64,000 bases of DNA from positions 2,232,001 to 2,296,000 of the forward strand of contig NC_085853.1 in assembly GCF_020906515.1 (NCBI RefSeq), read 5' to 3'. Within the stretch, counting starts at the first letter, position 1; every line of letters starts with the position of its first letter. The notes beneath the pieces were generated by a model. The model was not told the DNA's origin, did not search any database, and worked only from the letters and a program-made list of their open reading frames with translations. This document shows, in pieces, positions 33,112 through 43,492 of the stretch. Source of the stretch: Vanrija pseudolonga. Taxonomy: Eukaryota; Basidiomycota; Tremellomycetes; Trichosporonales; Trichosporonaceae. The position numbers were made by a program, and so were the translations under genes.

Positions 33112-33933
33112 ATGCAGACGAGATCACCATGGGGGATATCGGCAAGGGCGCTGAGGACAGCTACGGCTAGCTTCAGCCTCACCAGCGCGGCGCGGCCACG
33201 GCGCGCCATCACCACAGTAGCGACGCTCACGCGACCCGAACGCACCCGGCCATCCGCTCTACCAGTCCTCGGCGCACTCAGCAGCACCCTCCCGACCCTT
33301 CGGCGGCCCACACCCCTCCCCTCGCCCAGGCCCATATCAACCACGTCGCCTGCGCGCGCGCCCGACCGACCCAAGCTCGAGGCCAAAACCCTGCTCATAG
33401 TCTACCACTCGTACACGGACGGGACACGACAGATGGCACAGGCGGCGTGGGAGGCGGCGACGGGCGTGGCCAACGAGGCCGACGTGCGGTTCTCCGTCGA
33501 CCCGAACGACTTTGGCGACGCGGCGCAACTGCCCATCCAGGTGCAGCTCGTGCACGCTGCCGAGGCCGAGCCCGAGGACCTGCTCAACGCCTCGAGCTAC
33601 ATCTTCGCGACGCCCGAGAACCTCGCGTCCATGAGCGGCGTCATGAAGGATTTCTTCGACAGGTGCTACTACCCCTGCCTAGACAAGCTCAACGGGCGCG
33701 CATACGCTGTGCTCATCTGCGCGGGCAGCGACGGGGCCAATGCGCTCCGCCAGCTCGACCGCATTGCGACCGGCTGGCGCCTCCGCAAGGCCATGGACGG
33801 GACGATTGTGTGCACGCACGCGCAGGCGCCAGAACGCATCCTCGCCACCAAGACGATCCCAGAGGCGGATTTGAAGCGCTGTCGTGAGGTCGGAGAGGGA
33901 ATGGCTGAGGGGCTGGCAATGGGCGTTTTTTAA
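33112..33933 (+). CDS. Flavodoxin-fold (FMN reductase-like) protein with mitochondrial-type leader, 273 aa
   Basis: Single exon. Residues 1-90 are rich in Arg, Ser, Thr, Ala and Pro with almost no acidic residue, typical of a mitochondrial targeting region. Residues 92-270 show a flavodoxin-like fold: TLLIVYHSYTDGTRQMA (94-109) has the phosphate-binding loop, and ATPENLASMSGVMKDFFDR (166-184) is the loop seen in NADPH-dependent FMN reductases and NAD(P)H:quinone reductases, including the SG-KDF-DR order. AYAVLICAGSDGAN is the next strand and loop. The protein should bind FMN and transfer electrons, probably in the mitochondrial matrix. No intron is needed. Confidence 0.85.
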   Translation: MQTRSPWGISARALRTATASFSLTSAARPRRAITTVATLTRPERTRPSALPVLGALSSTLPTLRRPTPLPSPRPISTTSPARAPDRPKLEAKTLLIVYHSYTDGTRQMAQAAWEAATGVANEADVRFSVDPNDFGDAAQLPIQVQLVHAAEAEPEDLLNASSYIFATPENLASMSGVMKDFFDRCYYPCLDKLNGRAYAVLICAGSDGANALRQLDRIATGWRLRKAMDGTIVCTHAQAPERILATKTIPEADLKRCREVGEGMAEGLAMGVF

Positions 33934-36231
33934 TGGTCGTGGGGCGCGCATGAGGGGCAAGTTCAGAAGTCAAGACAACACGGCAGGTGTGAGGTTGCGT
34001 GGAGACGTCGTGGTACTCTCACGCCATAGCAGGCCATGGAAGCGTCGTGTGGACGGGACGAGGGGTGCCGGTGTCACTGACGCCATGACCGAGTGCTGAC
34101 CGCTGACCCTCGCTACTGACAACTGGCGGATGGCGGCTGGGCTTACCCGGGGTCGAGGCGGCCGTGCGTTGACAGCCGACCACCCCCACCCCCCTCTGTG
34201 TCGTCTATTTGCAGTCGCGAGACCGAGCGCGGTGCAAGCAAGGGGGAAGAAGCTGCTGCCGAAGGGGACGAGGCATGAGCGCGTGTTTGGCCCTATCTAA
34301 CCTCGGTAAGATCGACAGGGAGCAGTTGCGTCACGGTCCTCTGCGCCGGTAAACGCCGTGTCGCCGTTGTGGACCCCGGGGCTCACATCGCGTAAGCCAC
34401 TTCGCACGCGGTGGCTTGTGGCGAGGAGATTGCTAGCAAACATGCGAGCGAGTCGACTCGACTACCGCTCTTTGAGACAGTGGCCGCCCCACTCGCGGCG
34501 CATGTCAACGATCAGCTGACAGCGGCGAGAAGCCGACAACCCACCATCAGCTCGAGCCTGGCCCCTCTGCTCCGCGGGTAACATCCTGGCTCCAAAGTAA
34601 ACTGTAAACATAGCAGCTACCATACGTCACACGAGTGCCCCACCTGCCCCCACCCGACGTCCCGCTCGCTCGGAGCAAGGCTGCGTGGGGAGTGACCGCC
34701 GGGGAGAGCCGCTTGACACGGCTCCATGGGCGACGTGAACGGGGCTACCGTTGCCCCATCCCAGCTCCCAACTGCTAACGAACACTGCGGCGTGCATGTC
34801 GGCCCGTGAGCGCAGTCGAGAGGCTCCCGTCGTCGCCCGTCGGTCGCCCCAAGGCGCCCCGTCCTCACCCGGTTGACGAATGTCGACCGGGGGTGGGACG
34901 GCGCCGCGGGCCGCCGTGGAATGTGCGTTCGTCGCCCCGAGGGCCGATGGGCCGACGTTTCGGCGACAACGAGCGTGCGGGGTGTGCGGGGCATGCTGTA
35001 TGCGCGCTGATGGGATGGGCCGCCAGGCCGCGGTGTCGGTGCCGGTACCGCTGCCGCCGCCGACGTCGGTGGGTGGGTGACGTGCCTCGCTACCGCTTGT
35101 ACTGCTGATTCGCAATTCGATTCGGCTCCTGGGGCTGCCCGCCAGCCGCGACGCTGCGCTGGCGCTGGGCTGCTGCGGACCGTCGTCGCTGAGATCAAGC
35201 GAGACGGCCGAGTCGTTCGGTCATCTGGCGGGCCTGATCCGACTTTGAAAACTTCCCTGACGGGGATTAACGGTTAGGTTGGGCAGCGAATGGCCAACAC
35301 CTGCTGTGGTATTGCGAAGAGCTCGCTGATTGTTTCGAATTTTCTCGCTGCTGTTCATCCGACTCTGCTCCGTGCTCCGCTGGATGCATGCAGCGGCGGG
35401 GGTGTGTATGAAGCTTTGCTCGGGTCACCCAGGCCGAGTGGGTGGGTGGTGATCAGTCAAAGTCACCCGAGCGAGCCACCTGCTTGCACGGGCACGCGCC
35501 AAGCCATCAGCTGGTTCCAAATACAGACTGGTGCCACCTTGGACACCGTAAAAATTTTACCGAGCCATCGTGGTGTCGTCGCACAACTGAAACGGACGAC
35601 GACCGACGACGTGTTCGCCGTCCAGTCCCTCGCACCACCAGATTTGCGCGCGCAGGGATGTAGCGAGCAGCCAGCAGCCAAGCCACTGCATGTCCACAGC
35701 CCAGCGCCCCATCCTGGTTCCGGCCGGCGGGCGAATGCAGAGCCCGGCGGCTGGAAAGCGGCATGCTGGCAGTCAGGTTGCCCATGTGCCTCAGGGACGG
35801 GGACCGGCGCCGGTGCCGCCTGCGCGCTCTGTGGCCTGTATCCATCGGCAACCTACGGTTCCAGGGCACAGACGAGAGATTGGCAGGGCCAGACGGGCAG
35901 CCGATTGGAATAATCGCGATGGGAAAAGGATGCAAGCGAGCGAGCGAGCTAACTCCAGGTGTCGCCGAGTCAGACGACGTGTATCCGACAGCAGTGGCGG
36001 CGGGCGGCCGTCGTCCACCCACGCACGCGCGCGCGCATAGCCCACGGCTAGAGCAGGACACGGCGATTCCGAAAGCCTTGGTCCTCGCTCGCTCGCTCAC
36101 GCGCCGGCAGGCAGGCGTCGCGCGGCCTCGTTGACCTCGCCAGCCCCACGAAAGACCGAGGGTCGAGCCCCGCAAACCCCCACACGCTGTCGTCGACGAG
36201 CGCATGCAACTTTGTCAGCTGCGGCCCGCTG
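33934..36231. other. 2.3-kb gene-free region upstream of the amino-acid transporter
   Basis: Both strands were read. Open frames reach about 200 codons but are Arg/Pro/Ala-rich shadow-like sequence with no domain, no sensible start and no partner exons. Short (CGAG)n runs occur near 35935-35950 and 36087-36097. I cannot exclude a non-coding RNA; none is recognisable. Confidence 0.45.
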
Positions 36232-36313
36232 GCCCAGGGTAGATATAGGATTTTTCTCTGGCCAGAGGCATTCCCATTCTCCCCCCTTTCTTCTGATTAT
36301 CTCTCACACAACC
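36232..36313 (+). promoter_or_regulatory. Probable core promoter and leader of the AAAP transporter
   Basis: A TATA-like AGATATAGGA lies at 36241-36250, about 65 nt before the start codon. It is followed by a C/T-rich run (CCCATTCTCCCCCCTTTCTTCTG) and CACAACC just before ATG, a layout typical of strongly expressed fungal genes. Confidence 0.4.
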
Positions 36314-37987
36314 ATGGCCCCAGGAGACATTGAGAAGACCGTGTCCATCGGCACCGAGGTCACCGGCACCTCGTACGGCAACGAGAAGCACGCCGAGACG
36401 GCGCACGTTACTGGCGCCGAGGCCGGCCTCGACCCCATCTTCGAGTCCAACTTCGAGGTCGACCCCTTCCACCAGCAGCGTGACGCCAAGGACGACGGCG
36501 ACTATGTCGACTTCCGTACCATGGGCTGGTTCCGCGCTGGTCTGATCGCCACTGCCGAGGTAAGTGGCGGTCGTGAGCGATGGTAGCGAGCGAACGAGTG
36601 CCTGCCTGCCTCGTCGCTCGCTCGTCGCTACCTCGTCTAATTCACAACCCACTAACACACCCCAGAACATTGCCCTCGGTATCCTCTCCTTCCCCTCCGT
36701 CTTCCAGCGTCTCGGTCTCGCCGGCGGTATCATCACCACCCTCGGCCTCGGCACCGTCGCCTTCCTGACTGCCTGGATCATGGTCGACTTCAAGGTCCGC
36801 CACATGGGTGTCATGCACTTTGGTGACGCTGGTGGTGTCGTGTTCGGCAAGTGGGGTGCGCGCATCTTTGGCTGGGGCATGGTTCTCAAGGTGGGTGCTT
36901 GTGGCGGCGAGGCGAATCGAATCGAATCTTCATTCGCCGGGTTTCTTGGCATGCTCGCTAACGCTCCCAGGCCACTGGTCTCGCCGGCTCTCACGTCCTC
37001 GTCGGCCAGACGGCCTTCGACTTCATGACCAACCACGCCATGTGCAACGTGTGGTGGGGCTTCATCGTCACCATTGTGTCCATCGTCATGTCGTACAACC
37101 GCCAGTGGCACAAGCTCTGGTGGCTCTCGTTTGTTTCCCTCGCCTGCATCTTCGTCGCGTCCTTCATGAACATGATTGGCGTCGGCATCGGCCGCCACTC
37201 GGACAAGCTCACGGCCCAAATCGCCAAGAAGCCCGTCTCGTACCACGCCGCGCCTACCCACGCGACCCTCACCGACGTCCTCGGTGCCTTCACCAACATT
37301 GTCTTTGCGTACGGCGGTAACATGGCCTGCTTCTCGTTCTGCTCCGAGATGAAGAAGCCCAACGACTTCAAGAAGTCGTTCGCCATGTCCCAGATCGTCG
37401 CTACCATCTCGTACATTGTCGTCGGCACCGTCATCTACTGCTACGGCGGCGACTACACCACCTCGCCCGCCATCGGCATGCTCGACCACAAGCTCGGCAT
37501 TGCCGCTTACGCCTTTGCCTTTGTCACCATCATGGTCTCGGGTATCCTCGGCGCCAACGTCGGCATCAAGTACATCTACGTCACGACCCTCCGCAACTCG
37601 CCCCTCCTCACCTCCAAGTCGTTCAAGGCCCAGATGTACTGGATGCTCATGGTCGCCATCATGTGGATCGCCGGCTTCATCCTCTCCGAGCTCATCCCCT
37701 TCTTCAACCCCCTCCTCACCATCGTCTCTTCCCTCTTCTCCGTGTGGTTCGTCTGCGGTGGTGCCGGCTTCCTCTGGATCTACGACAACCACCCCCGCTT
37801 CCAGAAGGAGGGCGAGAAGGAGCGTGCCATTGACACCCCTTCCAAGTGGTTCTTCTACATCTTCTCCCTCTTCGTCATTGCCATCTCGTGCGCCATCACG
37901 CCTCTCGGTCTCTACTCGGCCGGCATGAGCATCAAGACCGGCTACTCGAAGGGCACCTTCCACCACCCCTTCGCTTGCGCGTCGTAA
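36314..37987 (+). CDS. AAAP-family (mtr-like) amino-acid transporter, 495 aa
   Basis: Three exons: 36314-36559, 36666-36890, 36971-37987, all phase 0. The soluble N-terminus is about 75 residues. The first membrane helix (NIALGILSFPSVFQRLGLAGG) is the classic AAAP signature after a YVDFRTMGWFRAGLIATAE lead-in found in fungal neutral amino-acid permeases of the Mtr type. I count about 11 hydrophobic segments, with AFTNIVFAYGGNMACF as the usual helix-6 motif. It should import neutral and aromatic amino acids at the plasma membrane by proton symport (known for the family). Codon use is noticeably more biased to C-ending optimal codons than in the neighbours, suggesting high expression. Confidence 0.92.
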
Positions 37988-38412
37988 GGTCCACCAGTCT
38001 TTGTGTATTTAAGACTCTTCTCCTCCTCTTTGTTATTGTAGGCGGTATCTACAGTAACTCTGGCCGTGGCATCGTTGCCACACAATATTAGCTCTCATAA
38101 ACTGTATTCAGGGGGCGTATGCAATAATGTACCATACCATGACTGCGGTGCACAGGGCGTCAATGTCTGCGATAACGACAGCAACGTTTGATAGCGGTGT
38201 CTGGAAGGGTTAGGATCGATAAGGATAGGAAGGATGTAAGATATTCTTGGATGTGTGGCGCCACCACCCTGGCTCAAGCCGACATCCCCAGCCGATTCCC
38301 AATGCAATGTTGCTAACGTTGCTATCTACAACAATGCATGTGAATATCCAATGTCATTATATCCTATCCAACATCATTATAAAGGGTCCAGTGCCCGCCC
38401 CATGAAGCAGGC
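37988..38412. other. Intergenic region between convergent 3' ends
   Basis: 425 nt between the transporter stop and the peroxidase stop. It is less GC-rich than average with several ATTATA-type stretches (38350-38385), fitting two 3' ends. No gene seen. Confidence 0.5.
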
Positions 38413-39363
38413 CTAGTTGCCGCCGATGGTGAGAAGCATCTCGAGAGACGGCACGAACCAATAGTTGCCCGTCTCGGCCGCGGTGAAGTCGAGGAGGCGG
38501 TCGTACTTGCCGGGTGGGACGCCGATGAACATGTTGTCGAGCATCTGCTGGAGGACCCACACGGCGGCCGAATAGCCAATGAAGAAGCAGCCAAACTCGT
38601 CCTCCGAAGGGTCACCAAACGGCATGTTGTCGCGGACAATGTCGTGCTGAGTGCCGTTGACAATGACCGTCGTGAGCTGTTTGTGGGGCTTCTGGTCGGC
38701 GGGCGCCTGGTCGGGGAGCTCAATGTTGTCGGGCTTGGTGCGGCCAAAGACCTTCTCCTGCTGGTCGGTGGGGAGCTGGTTCCACTTGTCGAGGTTGACC
38801 GAGTACTTCTGCGTGAGGAGGTAGCTACCACCCGCGCCGTTGGGGTCGATGCTGCCGTTGACGCGGGTGGCGGGGTCGATGAGCGAGCCGACGGGGTTGG
38901 ACGTGCCGTCGACGAAGCCCTGGAGCGCGCGCGCGTCAAAGTAGCGGAAGCCGGTGACCTTGTCCTGGACCTTGACGCTGCCGTTGAACTGGTCGATGAG
39001 CTGGCGCTCAAACTCGAAGGGGAGGTCGGGGCGGTCCGAGCGGATGTGGTAGAAGATGTCGCCTGGGGTCGCGGGCGCGTACTGGCTCCCGTTGATTGCC
39101 TCGAAGGGGCGCAGCTCGGCGGGGCGGGGGAGGCCGGTGAGCTGGTCCCAAGCGTTGGCGCCAATGCCGACGGTGACGGCGAGGTTGTGCGACCACGAGC
39201 GGACGGCAACGTTGCGGGTGAGGTCGTTGGTGGCGCCGATCACGTTGGCGGCGATGGACGAGGCGTTGAAGAGGGGGGTCGAGGCAGCGAGCACGAGCGT
39301 GAGGAAGGTAGCGTAGGCCGTGCCGCCGTTGACGGTCTGGATAAGGTCGCCAGGGGGGATCAT
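38413..39363 (-). CDS. DyP-type heme peroxidase (YfeX-like class), 316 aa
   Basis: Single exon. The family motif GxxDG is GFVDG at 149-153 with the catalytic Asp152; the proximal heme ligand should be His227 (KPHKQL) and the distal Arg is Arg244 in IVRDNMPFG. GGSYLLTQKYSVNLDKWNQL (178-197) is also characteristic. Such enzymes use hydrogen peroxide to oxidise dyes, phenols and porphyrin-like substrates; the length fits the short bacterial-like classes (P/B) rather than the about 500-aa secreted fungal class. There is no signal peptide, so it should act inside the cell. The start ATG follows a C/A-rich leader. Confidence 0.9.
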   Translation of the reverse strand: MIPPGDLIQTVNGGTAYATFLTLVLAASTPLFNASSIAANVIGATNDLTRNVAVRSWSHNLAVTVGIGANAWDQLTGLPRPAELRPFEAINGSQYAPATPGDIFYHIRSDRPDLPFEFERQLIDQFNGSVKVQDKVTGFRYFDARALQGFVDGTSNPVGSLIDPATRVNGSIDPNGAGGSYLLTQKYSVNLDKWNQLPTDQQEKVFGRTKPDNIELPDQAPADQKPHKQLTTVIVNGTQHDIVRDNMPFGDPSEDEFGCFFIGYSAAVWVLQQMLDNMFIGVPPGKYDRLLDFTAAETGNYWFVPSLEMLLTIGGN

Positions 39364-40360
39364 CGTGTGTTATGAGTAGTGCTTGGGGTGGTAGAGTGGT
39401 GAGTGAGCGGAGGAGTGGTGGAAGAGGTCGGTGAGGAGTTTGCTGGGTTTACAAGTCGTGACCCGCCGAGCCGCTACTTATACGTTTGGCCGCTGCCGCC
39501 CACGTCGCTGTCGCTCGCGTCTCCGAGAGATCGGGGTAGACAAGCACCGCATCGAGCGGGCAATGAAGCTCTGACTCATCTCAGAGTCACACCTTGCGCA
39601 ATCTTGTCGTCGTCCGCAGTCTTGGCGTGTGCCTCGTCCGCGCGTATAGATGGACGGCCGCCACACACACACCCTCTGGCCATCCCCTGTCCACCCACGT
39701 CGCCAGTGTGTAAGCATCCGATGATGACCCGGGCGTTAGGATCAGCAGTGAGTCAACGTGCGATCACGACGCAGAAGCAGCACGAAGGGGCAAAGCAAGA
39801 ATCGAGGAGGGAGACCCGAGTCCATCGTCATACCGGCGCCAGGCGTCGGCCATCCCGAACCCCGCCAGCAGGCTAAACAAACCTTGACGCGGCGACGTAC
39901 GGCGCTGACGTCTGTCGGGGACCTGGTTGGCCGATAGTTGCCGCAGGCCTACGACGAGTCCTTAGACCGCCGGTGCAGTGTCGGCATAGCTATGCAGCAG
40001 CAGTGTATGTTTGCGTGTCGACGGCCGCGGGCCGTGGCGAGTGCTGCGGACACTCACAAGCTCACGTAGGCACGGCGCCATCGGCAGGCCGAGCGGCAGC
40101 CGCACGAACGGCACCCCGGCACACAGCGGTACACAGCGGGCAAGGCCCGTCCGTGTGCAGGCGACAGCTGCGAGGATGCGAAGATGGACGGTGGGCACAG
40201 CGTGTGAGCGGCGGGGCGGCGGTGTGTGGCATGCGATTGTGACTGTCTGCTCGTGAGGACTTGGGGATGCCGGGGTCACCGCCACCTTGGCGTGTGCTCT
40301 CCCAGCTGCGGCAGTGCCATCGCCGCTCCCCCACCTGCAGAACCGTCACCTCTCACCCCC
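39364..40360. other. Intergenic region upstream of the DyP peroxidase gene
   Basis: 997 nt between the peroxidase start (minus) and the 3' end of the next minus-strand gene. I see no gene; open frames are short and lack plausible starts or motifs. Confidence 0.5.
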
Positions 40361-41131
40361 TCATCCCCATGTCCTCTCCGCCGCATCGTCATCCCCCTCC
40401 TCCCCGTCGAGCAGATGGTCCCAGTCGATCCCCTTATCCTCCAGCTGCATCGGCACTGGTGCCGGCCGCTCAAGGAGGGACGCAACCTCGGCGGCGTCGT
40501 ACCGGCCCCCATGCCTCCCCAGGCGCATAAATACGCCGCCGTCGAGCCCACGGCGCGCTTGCAGGTGGTCGATGCTCGCGCGCGCGATGGACAGGAGGGT
40601 GAAGGCTGTGGGGTCGACACTCCGTCCAGGAACGCTGCGCTCGCCAGCGTCGAGGATGAGCCCGCCCCCGCTCACGGCGAGGGCGTACGGTTTGCCCGTT
40701 GCGTCCAGAGCCGTGAGAAGACGCTGCACGTCAGCGAGGATGTGGTTGTCGACTGGGCCAGCTGGTGCGGGGTGGGTCGACGGGTCGGTGCCCCGTCGGC
40801 CAGACAGGCCTGCAGCGAGCACATCCTCCGCCGTGTGCCCCGCCACCCTGCGTTGCTCGCCCTCCTCGTCGACGACGTAGGCATCGATATGATCCAGCTC
40901 GTGCACGATAGCGTCGGTGAAATCGCCCAGCACGGACACATACGCGACGTGGTCGTACTCGTCGTCGGCGAGGTCAGTGTCGTCGTGCGGCCGGATCGCG
41001 AGGGCGCCCTCGGCGTCAAGGAGCAGGTCGTACCCCCATCCAAGGGCGTCGAGGCTCGCGATGAGCCGTGTCAGTGCAGCGCGCTGGGTCGTGGTGACGG
41101 CCTGAGCCTTGTCGTCGGCGGCGGCGGGCAT
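40361..41131 (-). CDS. Unknown protein with an internal duplication and an HELDH stretch (256 aa)
   Basis: Single exon, taken from the ATG at 41131 (MPAAADDKAQ); an in-frame ATG 26 codons upstream gives an unlikely extension. Two similar halves are visible: LTRLIASLDALGWGYDLLLD with GALAIRP, and VQRLLTALDATGKPYALAVS with GLILDAG. Each half is followed by a hydrophobic/charged helix. In the first half this helix reads AIVHELDHIDAYVVD, which includes HExxH spelled HELDH. The second half lacks it. The C-terminus is acidic (EEGDDDA). The HExxH could bind metal but may be chance in an otherwise non-peptidase sequence. I do not recognise the family. Confidence 0.65.
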   Translation of the reverse strand: MPAAADDKAQAVTTTQRAALTRLIASLDALGWGYDLLLDAEGALAIRPHDDTDLADDEYDHVAYVSVLGDFTDAIVHELDHIDAYVVDEEGEQRRVAGHTAEDVLAAGLSGRRGTDPSTHPAPAGPVDNHILADVQRLLTALDATGKPYALAVSGGGLILDAGERSVPGRSVDPTAFTLLSIARASIDHLQARRGLDGGVFMRLGRHGGRYDAAEVASLLERPAPVPMQLEDKGIDWDHLLDGEEGDDDAAERTWG

Positions 41132-41295
41132 GGCGCGGACCGAGGGCAGAACAAGTGTCCAACTCTGACTGGGCTGTCCGGTGACGTACTCCGGTGATCT
41201 AATTTCCACTCCCGCTGCGCCTCGTTCGAGTCAACAATTGAGCCGATATCGCACTACATTACACTGGTCTGTACAAGTCTAGACCGCGCACGCCA

Positions 41296-41802
41296 TCAAG
41301 TCCACGACGGCACGGGAGGGGGCACGAGCACGTCGTTGGCGGGGTATCCCTCGGTGCTGGCGTGGGCGGTGGGCCGGGTTGCCGCGCTCCTGGCAGCGCT
41401 GTTGCGGTGGTGACGGGCTTTGCCCTGGTGATGTTGAGGCCGGGGACTACGGTTGCGCCTCGGTGCGCCGCGCAGTACTTGGGCGAGATGTGGGTCGAGC
41501 GGCCCCGTGGCCTTGCCGGGGCTCGCTGGCGTCGCGGGGGCCGCTGCGGCGGGCGCGGGCAGTCGCCGTGATGATGGCGCCTCATCGCCGAGTGCGGGCC
41601 GCCAGCCTGCCGCTGCCTCGAACACGCCCTCGACGTCGATCGTGGTCACCACTGCTGCCGCCGAGCCGTGATCGGCGACAATGTCGAGCAATGGGGCGTG
41701 CGCGAGGCCGCTGCACAGAGATCGGCACGTTGTTGTGGCCCAAAGGACAGTGATGGCAGCGAGGAGCCACTGGGCGATGGCGAGGTTTCTTGGGGGGTGC
41801 AT
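41296..41802 (-). CDS. Doubtful small protein with one N-terminal hydrophobic segment (168 aa)
   Basis: Single open frame starting MHPPRNLAIAQWLLAAITVLW, which could be a signal anchor. The next 55 residues look protein-like (LLDIVADHGSAAAVV, IDVEGVFEAAAGW). The last 90 residues are Ala/Pro/Arg/His-rich and may be read-through into non-coding sequence or the wrong frame after an unseen intron. No homologous family is recognised. It lies on the same strand as the preceding gene. Confidence 0.35.
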   Translation of the reverse strand: MHPPRNLAIAQWLLAAITVLWATTTCRSLCSGLAHAPLLDIVADHGSAAAVVTTIDVEGVFEAAAGWRPALGDEAPSSRRLPAPAAAAPATPASPGKATGPLDPHLAQVLRGAPRRNRSPRPQHHQGKARHHRNSAARSAATRPTAHASTEGYPANDVLVPPPVPSWT

Positions 41803-42353
41803 GAGTGTCGGGGGTGCGGCGGACGCAGTAAGATGTATGTCAGAGTCAACACAAGATGCAGAGGGGGAGCAGGGCCGCGACGCGATGCATCCAGTGGCTG
41901 ATATAAGATCGCGTTGTAATTTTGCTTATCGGCCGAGTTGTGTGTATGGGCTCGTCGTGGGTCGAGCTCCTAGGAGCCAGCAGCCAGCAATCCAGGCAGG
42001 CCGGCAACCCAGCATTGGGGGCAGGGGCAGCAGGGTCGGGCAGGTCACGAGCTCTCGAGCCTAAACAAATGACGAACCCGGTAGTCACATTTGAGTTTGG
42101 CTGGGCTGGGATCCTGCGACTTGCTTGTCGTGCTCACTACAAGCCCGCACTCGGTTGGGCTGGCTGGCACCTCATGCCGCGGCTGCTTTAGCGCCGGAAA
42201 GGCAAGCCTACCGGTAACCAACACCGAGCGACGACGACCACACTGGAGCGAAGAATAGCACCAGCAGCAGCAGCAGCATTGGTCTGTGACGAGCATTACG
42301 AGCAGTCGACGCATCACTCTCTATCCTCGCCACCTGGTCAGCCCATCCATGCC

Positions 42354-43391
42354 ATGCCGATGCTCGACCACACGGCGTATCCCGACATCATCGACCACGT
42401 GCTCGACAGCTGCAGTCTGAGCACGCTCGCCGCGTTCCGGGCTGCGTCCAGGGCGTTCCGGGATAATGTCGACCGGCGACTACTGGTGCACGCCGAGCTC
42501 GAGGCCGTCGAGGTCCCAGACGACTACAGCATCTCTGGCGCGCGCACAGAGTACGCCTTCGTCATTGCCCGCGACGCAAGATACCCCGCGTTCGTGCCCA
42601 CCAAGTCGCCGCCCGTACGCATAAAGGGCCATCTGCCATGGAAGCCGGCCTACGTCCACACGCTCGACCTCGACTTCCACGACTGGGTCGAGTCGACCAG
42701 CCTGCCCGACGCGCTGCTTTCCGGCTTGTCGACGCTGCACACGCTGCGCCGGTTCAACGACCGCCGCTGGCGGCGAACACTCAGCCGGCCAGAGTCGGCG
42801 TGGATCCCCGCGCGCACCGTAGTCGACTTCGTCCGCGTGCCCCGCAATCGCAAGTCGCGCAACTCGACCATCACCGACTCGCTGGCCATCATGCTGCCGC
42901 CCAAGGTGCGGCGGTACATACTCCACCTGCACTGGGACGCAGTGTACCCCTCGCCGCACTACACGCGGCTGCGGCTGGACAATGGCGACAAGCTGCGCGA
43001 GGTCGTGCTGGCGCTCAAGCCGACCGTGCGCCGCGAATGGCAGCCAGACCAGCAGTACCGCAGCGTGCCGGCCTTCCTGACCTCCGCGCTGAGGATAGCC
43101 TTCGAGGTGATCAAGCGCGGCGGCACGCTCACCATCGTCGGCGCAGAGATGGTCCACCCGCTCCAGCTCGGAGGCAACGCCGACGACGAGTTCGACCCCC
43201 GCTCATACCTGTCCATCTGGCTCGCCAAGCAGGTCATCCGCGAGGCGTGGGCCACGGGCCCCGACCCGCGCCCGTACGAGCAGGTCCAGACGAGGATACG
43301 TGTCATTCGCATGGTCGAGTGGTGGAAGGAGCTCGGGTACGAGCGTAAGATCATCGAGGGGCGGTGGCCATACGCCGACAATGAGAGCTAG
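42354..43391 (+). CDS. F-box-like protein, paralog 1 (345 aa)
   Basis: Single exon. I take the ATG at 42354 (MPMLDHTAYP); the next ATG at 42360 matches the start of the paralog at 44431. The N-terminal 45 residues have an F-box-like pattern: DHTAYPDIIDHVLDSC, then LAAFRAASRAFRDNVDRRL. The usual leading LP is replaced by AYP. The rest aligns along its length with the paralog downstream: IARDARYPAF, STLHTLRRF, DFVR, VRRYILHLHW, LREVVLALKP, AFEVIKRGGTLTIVG, MVHPLQLGG, and a C-terminal VRMVEWWKELGYE-type end. F-box proteins usually present substrates to SCF ubiquitin ligases; whether this degenerate box binds Skp1 is unknown. Confidence 0.72.
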   Translation: MPMLDHTAYPDIIDHVLDSCSLSTLAAFRAASRAFRDNVDRRLLVHAELEAVEVPDDYSISGARTEYAFVIARDARYPAFVPTKSPPVRIKGHLPWKPAYVHTLDLDFHDWVESTSLPDALLSGLSTLHTLRRFNDRRWRRTLSRPESAWIPARTVVDFVRVPRNRKSRNSTITDSLAIMLPPKVRRYILHLHWDAVYPSPHYTRLRLDNGDKLREVVLALKPTVRREWQPDQQYRSVPAFLTSALRIAFEVIKRGGTLTIVGAEMVHPLQLGGNADDEFDPRSYLSIWLAKQVIREAWATGPDPRPYEQVQTRIRVIRMVEWWKELGYERKIIEGRWPYADNES

Positions 43392-43492
43392 CGTGTGTGT
43401 ACTGTACTTGTATGGAACACGACTGTATGTAGCATAGCCGGGATGCGTGAGATGTATAGAGCAGCATTGCACTACGAAGGCTGCTTCTGCTA

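Noticed and set aside
35290-36134. Overlapping open frames upstream of the AAAP transporter
   Set aside because: No domain, no membrane segment and no consistent exon joining; they overlap on both strands with similar quality.
40361-41131. Peptide deformylase, on the basis of HELDH
   Set aside because: The other two deformylase motifs are absent and the protein is an internal duplication.
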